A DNA stretch of 16,752 bases. It comes from Promethearchaeota archaeon. Lineage in GTDB: Archaea; Asgardarchaeota; Lokiarchaeia; Sigynarchaeales; SOKP01. The stretch lies in the NCBI GenBank assembly GCA_030620005.1, contig JAUXAJ010000085.1, forward strand, positions 1 to 16,752, given 5' to 3'. The notes under the pieces were generated by a model, which was given only the letters and a program-made list of their open reading frames with translations, made no database searches and was not told the origin of the DNA. The translations under genes were made by a program, and so were the position numbers. Shown here piece after piece: positions 1-6,550 of the stretch (positions are counted from its first letter, which is position 1; every line of letters starts with the position of its first letter).

Positions 1-90
1 GCTGGCCTTGAGCCAATTGTTCGCCTGGGTTGTGCGAGCAAGACAGCCAGTGCGCGAAAGCGCTCGGGGGTTCGAGTCCCTCCATCTGCG
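1..90 (+). tRNA. tRNA-Ser(UGA), 5' end outside window, with 32-nt intron at 37/38
   Basis: This is the 3' part of a class II tRNA; the acceptor 5' strand and D-arm lie left of the window. The anticodon stem CTGGC (2-6) pairs with GCCAG (46-50). The loop reads C-T-TGA-G, anticodon at 9-11. A long variable arm (GCGC/GCGC with a GAAA loop, 52-63), T-stem GGGGG/CCCTC (66-70/78-82), T-loop TTCGAGT, acceptor strand CATCTGC (83-89) and discriminator G (90) follow. The variable arm, the UGA anticodon and G73 together indicate serine. The anticodon loop is 32 nt too long. CTTG (7-10) pairs with CAAG (39-42) as a 4-bp central helix, flanked by the 3-nt bulges AGC (11-13) and ACA (43-45). This bulge-helix-bulge predicts cuts after 12 and after 44, so the intron is 13-44. 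No CCA is encoded. Confidence 0.88.
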
Positions 91-260
91 CTCTTACAAT
101 ATGGAAATTGAGAGTTACTTTTAAATGACATTATTTTCTATCGTTTCTAATGTGTAATGAACCAATAAGCTTAATCTTTTACGATGATTCTAATATGGAA
201 ATCTCACTATTTAAAATTACATTTAATCAAAATAAATTATCATGAAATCTTTGAAAATAA

Positions 261-364
261 CGGGCTATAGGGGAATCGAACCCCTGACCTTCCTTTCTAT
301 ACGATGATCTCACATAAAATTCAGGTTAAGAGCCTGCTGCGCTACCTGCCTGCGCTAATAGCCC
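261..364 (-). tRNA. tRNA-Lys(CUU) with ~30-nt intron near position 43/44
   Basis: Read on the minus strand from 364: acceptor GGGCTAT (364-358) pairs with ATAGCCC (268-262), discriminator G (261). D-stem GCGC/GCGC encloses a standard loop with G18G19 and A21. The anticodon stem is GCAGG/CCTGA, with the 27-43 pair not Watson-Crick. The loop CTCTTAA carries anticodon CTT (330-328). T-arm is AGGGG, TTCGATT, CCCCT (285-269). A normal tRNA needs about 5 nt between the anticodon stem and the T-stem, but there are 35, so about 30 nt (roughly 320-291) is an insertion. An inner helix TTTTAT (319-314)/ATAGAA (300-295) and a CCT/AGG helix around the junctions suggest a relaxed BHB. The exact cut sites are uncertain by a base or two. 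The intron lies outside the anticodon loop, which is non-canonical. G73 fits archaeal tRNA-Lys. Confidence 0.88.
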
Positions 365-470
365 TAGAATAATACATTACTAATATTAAATATAAAATAA
401 CTTTTATATTTTTTATATTAGATCTTGATTAAAAATAATGTATATTTTAATAATTTTAGTTGTTATAACG

Positions 471-703
471 TGAGGGTATTTTTGAATTTCGAGAATTAAC
501 CGAAAAATGAAATTCTTCAATTTAACACCGACGAAAATTCTAATTATCCCAAATCAAAAAATGACAAAACATGGATTTTAGAACAAAAAAGTAGAATTGA
601 AATGCTCCGACTTAAATCGATATGGGGTAATCAGGATTATTGTCGGCTTTAAATTAATGATTTTTAATTTTTCGTTAAAAATAAAAGATTAAAAATACCC
701 TCA
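471..703. mobile_element. 233-bp foldback / MITE-like element
   Basis: The ends are a perfect 13-bp terminal inverted repeat, TGAGGGTATTTTT (471-483) and its complement (691-703). The inverted similarity continues without any gap for about 85 bp per arm (471-555 against 703-619), with about 62 of 85 positions matching by my hand alignment, including a shared CCGAC block (528-532 and complement). About 63 bp separates the arms. There is no coding frame inside. I found no convincing target-site duplication in the flanks. The structure fits a non-autonomous miniature inverted-repeat element. A hairpin-forming transcript is the alternative. No second copy is in the window. Confidence 0.6.
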
Positions 704-888
704 TGTGTTAATAAAATATATTGAAATCAAGAAATTCATCCACAATCCTAAATCCTTTATCCTAAGTCTCTTTTTTCCTTAATTTCATGATTTTTATAAA
801 ATTTTCCTGTTGAAAGTTTTAATCAATTATCATGATGAATTTAAGATTGGTATAATAATAATTATGAAAAAAAAATTAAAAGATTAAA

Positions 889-925
889 TATCATAAAAAA
901 TATCATTATATGATAAAATATGATA
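889..925. promoter_or_regulatory. Candidate operator: four clustered TATCAT/ATGATA half-sites
   Basis: Two TATCAT hexamers (889-894, 901-906) are followed by two in the opposite orientation, ATGATA (910-915, 920-925), giving a nested near-palindrome with half-site steps of 9 to 12 bp. It lies about 130 bp upstream of a gene whose product carries an RHH-like segment. RHH repressors typically bind clustered short inverted or direct half-sites and often control their own genes, so this is a plausible autoregulatory site. The surrounding DNA is very AT-rich, so chance is a real alternative. Confidence 0.35.
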
Positions 926-1054
926 AAAAACGAAACAGTGTAGTTATTTTTACCAATATTGTTATAAAAAATGTGAACAAATACTTGTTTGATTTTTAAT
1001 TTGAAATTCAAAATTGAAGTTTTTTTTTATTAAAAAATTTTCAATAAAAAATAG

Positions 1055-2011
1055 GTGCTCAAAATTACTGAAAATAATAAAGAAAAGAACAATCAAACCG
1101 TGTTGATTAAAAAAAAAAGATCTACCGCAAAAAGGAAGAAAAATGGTTCTAAAAATTGGGAGGACTTCGATAAAACACCTGAAATGGAGCAATATGAAGA
1201 AGAAACGGGAAAGTACGCGTTTTGGAGAGGTTCTATAACTGAAGGATTTAAAAAATGGAAAAGCGGAGAAAAAGTTTACGATCGAGACAAAGAAAGAATT
1301 TCTCTTTATGTTTCAGAAGAAGCAAAAGCCGAATGGCAAGATTTCATTAAAACGCATAATTATTCAACAATTTCCAAGTTAATTCGGGAGAGCGTGAATT
1401 ATTTTATCGCAGAGCAGACAAACTTGATAAGTAGTAGCCGATATAAATTAGACCAAAATATGATGTCAAACATCTCACATGCGTTAAAAGAACCCTTAAC
1501 ATCAATTAAAGGTTTTAGTCAATTATTAATTGAAAACAACAAAGAAGAATTGAGTGAAGCTGTTTTGGAAACCATTGAAAATATCTTCAATTCGTCAGTA
1601 CTTCTCGAAAATAAGATAATTAGTATTTTAGATAACATAAAAGTTGAAAGTAAGAATTATGAAATCCTGTTAATTGAAGACGATTTAGCCACAATTCGCC
1701 TATTAACTAGTTATTTTGAAAGTAAAGGTCATAATTGCAAGGGGGTAATTAGTGGAACGAAGGGTATTGAAGAACTGAAGCATACCAAACCTAAGTTAAT
1801 CTTATTGGATGTAATATTACCAGACTTCTCAGGATACGATCTTTGCAAGATGATCAAGAGCGACAAAAAGCTCAAGGATGTTCCCGTCTATTTTTTAACT
1901 GCCATTCCCAGTTCTGAAGTGGAAAAAAGATTTAACGAAACTCGTGCAGAGGGATTCATTTTAAAACCGTTTGATTTTTCAGATTTTGAGGTTCTATTCG
2001 AGTATCTTTAA
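1055..2011 (+). CDS. RHH DNA-binding / HisKA-like / receiver fusion regulator (copy 1)
   Basis: This 318-aa protein has three parts. Residues 1-35 are a lysine-rich extension. Residues 36-120 hold a segment shared with the next gene (KTPEM...WRG...TEGFKKW), then RISLYVSEE, a helix, and STISKLIRESVNYFI, the strand-helix-helix pattern of an RHH fold. Residues 137-196 resemble a HisKA dimerisation helix pair, with H-box SHALKEPLTSIKGF and His142. No ATP-binding (HATPase) domain follows. Residues 203-318 are a complete receiver domain: acidic E208-D209-D210, phospho-acceptor Asp252 (LLDVILPDFSG), Thr282 and Lys304. It probably works as a phosphorylation-controlled DNA-binding regulator, with a kinase encoded elsewhere. 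That role is inferred. The start is GTG, with no clear ribosome-binding site; no ATG lies nearby, and the copy 2 protein begins about 28 residues further in. About half or more of residues are shared with copy 2. Confidence 0.8.
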   Translation: MLKITENNKEKNNQTVLIKKKRSTAKRKKNGSKNWEDFDKTPEMEQYEEETGKYAFWRGSITEGFKKWKSGEKVYDRDKERISLYVSEEAKAEWQDFIKTHNYSTISKLIRESVNYFIAEQTNLISSSRYKLDQNMMSNISHALKEPLTSIKGFSQLLIENNKEELSEAVLETIENIFNSSVLLENKIISILDNIKVESKNYEILLIEDDLATIRLLTSYFESKGHNCKGVISGTKGIEELKHTKPKLILLDVILPDFSGYDLCKMIKSDKKLKDVPVYFLTAIPSSEVEKRFNETRAEGFILKPFDFSDFEVLFEYL

Positions 2012-2069
2012 TTATTAAGCCGTTAATATTGTCTTTTATCTATAGTTAAATTTTATAAAAGGAATTGCT

Positions 2070-2150
2070 TATTTTTTTCTCCCTTTTATTAAATATATTT
2101 TTCTTTTTCGTTTACTTTTTCATTTTTTTTTTTATTTTTTATTTTGTTTT
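2070..2150 (+). terminator. T-rich tract downstream of regulator copy 1
   Basis: A long run of T-rich sequence, with several blocks of 5 to 11 T on the coding strand, begins about 60 bp after the stop codon. Archaeal RNA polymerase terminates at oligo-T on the non-template strand, so this fits termination between the two paralogues. There is no strong hairpin. Confidence 0.45.
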
Positions 2151-2239
2151 CAATTAAATTTAAAATAAACTTCTTTTTTTAATGTAGTTAGTTTAGTTCA
2201 AAAAAAAAAAGAGTTCAAAAAAAAAAAATCGAAAAAAAA

Positions 2240-3136
2240 ATGGACGATGAACTAGGAAATTCGGAAGAAAATTTCGTGAAAACGCCCGAAATGCTGCAAT
2301 ATGAAAAATCTACGGGAAAATATTCCGTATGGCGTGGGATCGTGACCGAGGGTTTTAAAAAGTGGCAGAAAGGCGAGAAAGTATATAATAGAGATAAAGA
2401 AAGGATCTCTCTCTATGTATCCGAAGAAATTAAGAAGAACTGGGTAGATTTTATCAAGGAAAGCAATTTTTCAACGATCTCTAAATTAATTCGCGAAAGT
2501 GTTAAGTATTTTATCGAATCAAAAAACAATACGAATGATAAGACATTAGCTAATTTGAGTCCTCAAACGATCTCTTCAATCTCGCACTCTTTAAAGGAAC
2601 CTCTTACTTCGATAAAGGGCTATTCGCAGCTGCTTCTTGAATCAGAGATCTATAAAGATCAGCTCAGTGACCAAGTTCAACAAACCGTTAGAAACATATT
2701 TGACCAGAGCATCCTTCTCGAGAATAAAATCATTAATTTTCTTGATAATATAAAGGTTCCGAGTAAAAATTACGACATTCTTTTAATAGAAGATGATTTA
2801 GCAACTATAAGGCTCATCACGAGTTATTTTGAGAGCAAAGGATTTTTTTGTAAAGGTGTCGTCAGCGGATCAAAAGGCATCGAAGAATTAAAAAATGCAA
2901 CACCTAAATTAATATTGCTTGACATCATTCTTCCCGATTTGAGTGGTTATGATATTTGCAAAACAATAAAAAGCGATAATGAATATAAAAAAATCCCAAT
3001 ATATTTCTTGACAGCTATAGCAGGGTCAGAGGTAGAAAGAAATTTAAAAGAAACAGGAGCTGACGGATATATTCTGAAACCATTTAATTTTAGCGATTTT
3101 TCTATAGTGTTTGACGTTTTAAATAAGAATATTTAA
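2240..3136 (+). CDS. RHH DNA-binding / HisKA-like / receiver fusion regulator (copy 2)
   Basis: This 298-aa tandem paralogue of the preceding gene has the same domain order. The conserved N-terminal segment (KTPEM...KYSVWRG) and RHH-like region RISLYVSEE...STISKLIRESVKYFI cover residues 14-93. The HisKA-like helices cover 110-172, with His116 in SHSLKEPLTSIKGY. The receiver covers 178-298, with E184-D185-D186, Asp228 (LLDIILPDLSG), Thr258 and Lys280. All receiver catalytic residues are kept in both copies, so both are probably functional. There is again no HATPase domain. ATG start; the upstream sequence is three long A runs with no Shine-Dalgarno site. Divergence is spread evenly, so the duplication is not recent. 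Copy 2 lacks the basic N-terminal extension of copy 1. Confidence 0.8.
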   Translation: MDDELGNSEENFVKTPEMLQYEKSTGKYSVWRGIVTEGFKKWQKGEKVYNRDKERISLYVSEEIKKNWVDFIKESNFSTISKLIRESVKYFIESKNNTNDKTLANLSPQTISSISHSLKEPLTSIKGYSQLLLESEIYKDQLSDQVQQTVRNIFDQSILLENKIINFLDNIKVPSKNYDILLIEDDLATIRLITSYFESKGFFCKGVVSGSKGIEELKNATPKLILLDIILPDLSGYDICKTIKSDNEYKKIPIYFLTAIAGSEVERNLKETGADGYILKPFNFSDFSIVFDVLNKNI

Positions 3137-3183
3137 CCAATGAAGATGAAAAGATAGGTTTGGGAGTTAAAATAAACTGCTAA

Positions 3184-3204
3184 CTTTTCTTTTTCTTTTT
3201 TTTT
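3184..3204 (+). terminator. Oligo-T terminator after regulator copy 2
   Basis: A run of 20 pyrimidines out of 21, nearly all T, lies about 48 bp after the stop of regulator copy 2. It fits intrinsic archaeal oligo-T termination and separates the regulator from the small gene downstream. Confidence 0.45.
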
Positions 3205-3315
3205 ATAAGGTAGCAAATTAATCTCAGTTTAAAATTTAAATATGTGATAAGAATCGCTAATTTTAGTGCAATTTTTATTGTTATATTTAAAATAATGATA
3301 AAGGTGGTTCAAAAA

Positions 3316-3546
3316 ATGAGCATATTAAAATCCTTTATAAGAAAAACTAATTATGATAAAATGGAAAAAAAACGTCTAAAGGAGCTCGCAAGGAGAGTCG
3401 AATATGACGATAATTACGTGAAAGAATTATATCCGAAATGTTTCAAAGATCTTACAAATAATAGTGACTTTCTTTTCGAAAGTGGGTGGAGAGATCGATA
3501 CATTTTTGTAAGATGTAAAAGCTGTAATCAAATAGTGTATACATAA
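3316..3546 (+). CDS. Small hypothetical protein with a C-terminal CxxC
   Basis: This is a 76-aa protein I do not recognise. It is rich in Lys and Arg at the N-terminus (MSILKSFIRKTNYDKMEKK...), charged in the middle, and ends with VRCKSCNQIVYT. The single CxxC near the C-terminus plus one earlier Cys (YPKCF) could form part of a metal site, but no complete zinc ribbon is present. I chose the ATG at 3316 because GGTGG lies about 9 nt upstream. The frame stays open to a GTG at 3244, but that would add a hydrophobic stretch with no ribosome-binding site. It lies 3' of the RHH-receiver genes and could be linked to them only by position. Confidence 0.55.
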   Translation: MSILKSFIRKTNYDKMEKKRLKELARRVEYDDNYVKELYPKCFKDLTNNSDFLFESGWRDRYIFVRCKSCNQIVYT

Positions 3547-3581
3547 TTTTTTTCATTTATTATGATTAATGAAAGACTAAT

Positions 3582-4094
3582 TTAGGAATTAATGTATACT
3601 ATTTTTCCTCTAATATCTTTGCCAATATAGAGTTCTACTATTGAAGTTGGAGATCCATAATGATGACTCTCGAAATATCCTTTACCTGGATTAACTAACA
3701 ATATATCACCTTGAAATTCTAATAGTGGAACATGTGTATGCCCGTATAAAATGGCATCCACATTAAATTCCTTGAATTCAGATAAAACTCGTTTTCTCGT
3801 AAGTTTATCAGATCCACCGACAGCCGGATGTGTTATTCCTATCCTTTTACCTAAAATTTCGAAGATTTCTGTTGATGTGAGCTCATTTTGTATGTCTAAA
3901 GGGTCTGCATTTCCATATACGCCCTTAAATCGTTGATCTTTAAGCTTTAAAAGACCATCTAAAACATTTTTTGAAGTATAATCCCCGACATGAACAACAT
4001 AATCTGCATTTCGCATCGCTGTTACTATTTCAAGTGATATTTTTTTAAAAGCTAATACATGAGTATCTCCTACAACTATTATTTTAATTGGCAC
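3582..4094 (-). CDS. YfcE/MJ0936-family metallophosphoesterase
   Basis: This 170-aa protein is a calcineurin-like phosphodiesterase. Metal-binding motifs are in order: GDTH (Asp10, His12), VGD (Asp38), GNAD (Asn62), His89 in ITHP, and YGHTH (His119, His121). The length matches the small YfcE/MJ0936 family, which hydrolyses phosphodiesters in vitro with Mn or Ni; the cellular substrate is not known. Translation begins at GTG. The gene lies 38 bp downstream of the PdxA-family gene on the same strand, so the two are likely co-transcribed. The C-terminal NPGKGYF...PTSIVELYI region is typical of the family. Cytoplasmic: there is no signal peptide. Confidence 0.88.
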   Translation of the reverse strand: MPIKIIVVGDTHVLAFKKISLEIVTAMRNADYVVHVGDYTSKNVLDGLLKLKDQRFKGVYGNADPLDIQNELTSTEIFEILGKRIGITHPAVGGSDKLTRKRVLSEFKEFNVDAILYGHTHVPLLEFQGDILLVNPGKGYFESHHYGSPTSIVELYIGKDIRGKIVYINS

Positions 4095-4132
4095 TATTCT
4101 TAATCTAAATCAAACTTTTTATACATGAGATA

Positions 4133-5125
4133 TTAGTAAATAGAATATTCTTGGCTTGCCATTTTAGCTGCTACCATAATTGCTCGTTCCATGGCATTGG
4201 TATTTGCAATTCCTTTTCCAACAATATCAAATGCCGTGCCGTGAGCGGGTGTGGTAATTGGACACGATAAACCAGCTACAACTGTTACTCCCGATTCAAA
4301 GCCCTTAACTTTAAGGGCTATTTGACCCTGATCGTGGTACATTGTAGTTATTCCATTATATAAACCTTTAAAGGCATTATAAAAGAGAGTATCAGCGGGA
4401 AATGGACCAAATGCATTAAGTCCTTCATCTTGAGCTACTTTTACAGCAGGACCAATAATTTCAATCTCTTCGTTTCCATAAAGGCCATCTTCTCCACCAT
4501 GGGGATTTAAAGCGGCAACTGCGATTTGAGGTTCAACAATACCTCCTAGAAGCATGGTATCGTGTGCTAACTTAATGGCACCTACAATATTTTTAACATT
4601 TAGTCGTTTCGACACATCTTTAAATGGGATGTGACTTGTTACTTTTGAAATCCATATATCATTCAATACATTTATCTCGCCAAAGGGCCATTTCACTTTC
4701 AAATAGTTTGCAAATAATTTATATATATCGTAACCTCCATATTTTAACGCTGCCTTATTATATGGAGCGAAGGTAAACCCTGCAATATCTCCCTGTTTGA
4801 CCAATTTTAACGCTGTTTCAAATGTTTCTCCAGTAGCTCTTCCAGAATTCTCGTCTATTTGTCCAAGTTTTATGTTCATTGGATCCATATTTTTTTGATT
4901 CAAGAATGGAATTCCACTATTCCAATTTGCTTGAGAAATATCATCAATGACATTTATGGGAAAGTCTAAACGAAGCTTTTTTAGTTCAACATTTAAAACG
5001 CGAAAATCTCCAATCAAAACAGGCTTGCAGTGTAGTTTTAGTCTATTATTGAAACACAACTTCGCAACAATTTCTGGTCCTATACCACTCGCATCTCCTA
5101 ATAGAATACCTAGAATGGGTTTCAT
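4133..5125 (-). CDS. PdxA-family NAD-dependent dehydrogenase, altered metal site
   Basis: This 330-aa protein belongs to the PdxA family (4-hydroxythreonine-4-phosphate dehydrogenase and the PdxA2 sugar-acid phosphate dehydrogenases). Clear motifs are GDASGIGPEI (10-19), APYNKAAL with Lys124 (120-127), ALNPHGGEDG with His209, YHDQGQIALKVKGF with His264, and PAHGTAFDIVG with His295. The canonical GHTE segment after the Lys motif, which supplies a metal or substrate histidine in characterised PdxA, reads GYDIYKLF here, so that histidine is missing. A different substrate or metal geometry is therefore likely, and calling it vitamin B6 synthesis would be unsafe: most archaea make PLP by PdxS/PdxT. 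ATG start. It is the first gene of a probable two-gene operon with the phosphoesterase. Confidence 0.85.
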   Translation of the reverse strand: MKPILGILLGDASGIGPEIVAKLCFNNRLKLHCKPVLIGDFRVLNVELKKLRLDFPINVIDDISQANWNSGIPFLNQKNMDPMNIKLGQIDENSGRATGETFETALKLVKQGDIAGFTFAPYNKAALKYGGYDIYKLFANYLKVKWPFGEINVLNDIWISKVTSHIPFKDVSKRLNVKNIVGAIKLAHDTMLLGGIVEPQIAVAALNPHGGEDGLYGNEEIEIIGPAVKVAQDEGLNAFGPFPADTLFYNAFKGLYNGITTMYHDQGQIALKVKGFESGVTVVAGLSCPITTPAHGTAFDIVGKGIANTNAMERAIMVAAKMASQEYSIY

Positions 5126-5401
5126 ATTTTAATCAATTCCTTTGAAATTAGCAACTTTCAAGTGTCACTTAATATTTTTGACATTGTCATTTTTAGAACG
5201 CTTCATTCAATAAATTTTAATAATGAATATCTTTTAATAAAGTGATTGGTAATTCAGAATTGGACAGATCATTAAAAATAATAACGATACATTTATTTTA
5301 TTTCAACTACTATTATTAAATGTTGCATTTGATAATTTTAACTATACGAACATGTTTAAAAATATGACCTTTTTTTTAAATAAACGAAAATTTGCTTTAT
5401 T

Positions 5402-5655
5402 GTGATTCCTCCTTGGTTAGGCTTCCTTGTTGTAATTATATTGATAATCTCTTTATCTAAAAAAGAATTGAGTATAGTTTTAACTATTGGAGCTCTAATA
5501 TTTGGATTATTAACGCAAGTTAATGTTATTAATTCGTTTTTTTTGTCATTACTAATTTTTCAATCATACTTTTAGCTGTATCAATGACATTAATTTCAAT
5601 TCTTAGGGGAATAATGGATGAATCTTCTAAAAAAAGTTTTGGAAAGCTTCCATGA
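5402..5655 (+). pseudogene. Frameshifted remnant of a polytopic membrane protein (DUF401-like)
   Basis: From GTG 5402 a frame encodes IPPWLGFLVVIILIISL, KKELSIVLTIGALIFGLL and more hydrophobic sequence to TAG at 5573-5575. Hydrophobic coding resumes in another frame: IILLAVSMTLISILRGIMDES, ending at TGA 5653-5655. Joining them needs one missing base, most simply in the T8 run near 5535-5542. The hydrophobic pattern and LLAVSMTLISIL resemble DUF401-type integral membrane proteins of several hundred residues. This is from memory and not verified. Nothing further of the protein is visible downstream, so the gene is both frameshifted and truncated. A sequencing error in the T run could explain the frameshift but not the short length. 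Confidence 0.5.
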
Positions 5656-5731
5656 TGATTGTTCGTCCTTAGAATTTTAAATTTTTAAAAAATCATTTTG
5701 AATTCTATTGTTCTTTGAAAATGCGAAAAAT

Positions 5732-5971
5732 CTAAAAATATAATCTACATCTAATACTAAAAACATGATTTTGACGAATAGAATAAACATTTTGTTCGTG
5801 TTCTTTTATAAAATTACAATGCTCAGGAGGTATTTCTTCTAAAACTCTAAAAAAAACTCTATTACCTTCTATCCAAATTTTATCGACCATGAAATCAAAG
5901 TTGCCATTAGGGTAATAACTATAAACTTGAAAGCAAGTTAGTTTTTCTGGTTCAAACTTACTGTTTAACAT
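5732..5971 (-). CDS. Small hypothetical protein
   Basis: This is a 79-aa soluble-looking product that I do not recognise (LTCFQVYSYYPNGNFDF...WIEGNRVFFRVLEEIPPEH...). The composition is not the AT-driven Phe/Ile/Lys/Asn skew of the shadow frames nearby, and the alternating pattern suggests a small beta-rich domain. ATG start, no good ribosome-binding site, ends in TAG. It is isolated between a decayed gene and a long non-coding stretch, so it could be a remnant. Existence is moderately supported only. Confidence 0.42.
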   Translation of the reverse strand: MLNSKFEPEKLTCFQVYSYYPNGNFDFMVDKIWIEGNRVFFRVLEEIPPEHCNFIKEHEQNVYSIRQNHVFSIRCRLYF

Positions 5972-6536
5972 CTTATCTGTTTTAACACCAACTATTATGC
6001 TTTGATTTGATTTTTTACAGTATTCTTATCGTCAAAAATAGCTAAAAATGAAGAAAAAAAATTGTGTCTCCTAAAGTGTATTAATTTTTTTTAGTATTCT
6101 TGATAATTAATGAAACAATGCAATTAATAACTCTTTCATTACTAGACTTTTTCGTAGCAATATCACAGAAATGAAATTTCTTTAATTTACAATAAAAATT
6201 GGTGTAAAAAGCCCTAAAAAATAGTGAATAAAATTAAAGATATAATAATTTTAAAAATAAGTGTTTTTATAATAATAATTTTAAAATTTTCGATTTTTTA
6301 AAATTACTTATCAAATGGAAAGTAGTCGCAGGTAAAACGGGTGTTAAAACGACGAGATTTTTGGTGTAAATGGGAATTTTTTAAAATTGAATATTTATTC
6401 TCATTTTAAAAGAAAGTTTTACATAAAAAGGTTTTTTTGATGTGTTTTTTTGTAATGCATTCGATTGATTATTATTTTTCCATAAAAATAAATATTTTAT
6501 TGAATTTAACAAGAATAAAATTTTTAACAAACTATT
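5972..6536. other. Non-coding stretch, very AT-rich
   Basis: No believable gene is visible on either strand. A short direct repeat around ATAATAATTTTAAAA occurs near 6243 and 6271, and GGTGTAAA occurs twice (near 6201 and 6361). The stretch 6313-6370 is less AT-rich than its surroundings, but I could not fold it into a known RNA. It probably holds the promoter of the oxidoreductase gene. Confidence 0.4.
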
Positions 6537-6537
6537 A

Positions 6538-6543
6538 AAGGGG
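6538..6543 (+). promoter_or_regulatory. Shine-Dalgarno site that decides an ATT start
   Basis: AAGGGG lies 7 nt before ATT 6551 and is the only good ribosome-binding site near the start of the oxidoreductase frame. An in-frame TAA at 6548-6550 rules out any earlier start. Confidence 0.6.
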
Positions 6544-6550
6544 AAAATAA

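Noticed and set aside
962..1192. Minus-strand frame over the start of regulator copy 1
   Set aside because: It is Phe-rich, overlaps a clear gene on the other strand, and has no motif.
6201..6370. Second MITE suggested by repeated GGTGTAAA
   Set aside because: The repeat is direct, eight bases long and has no matching ends.
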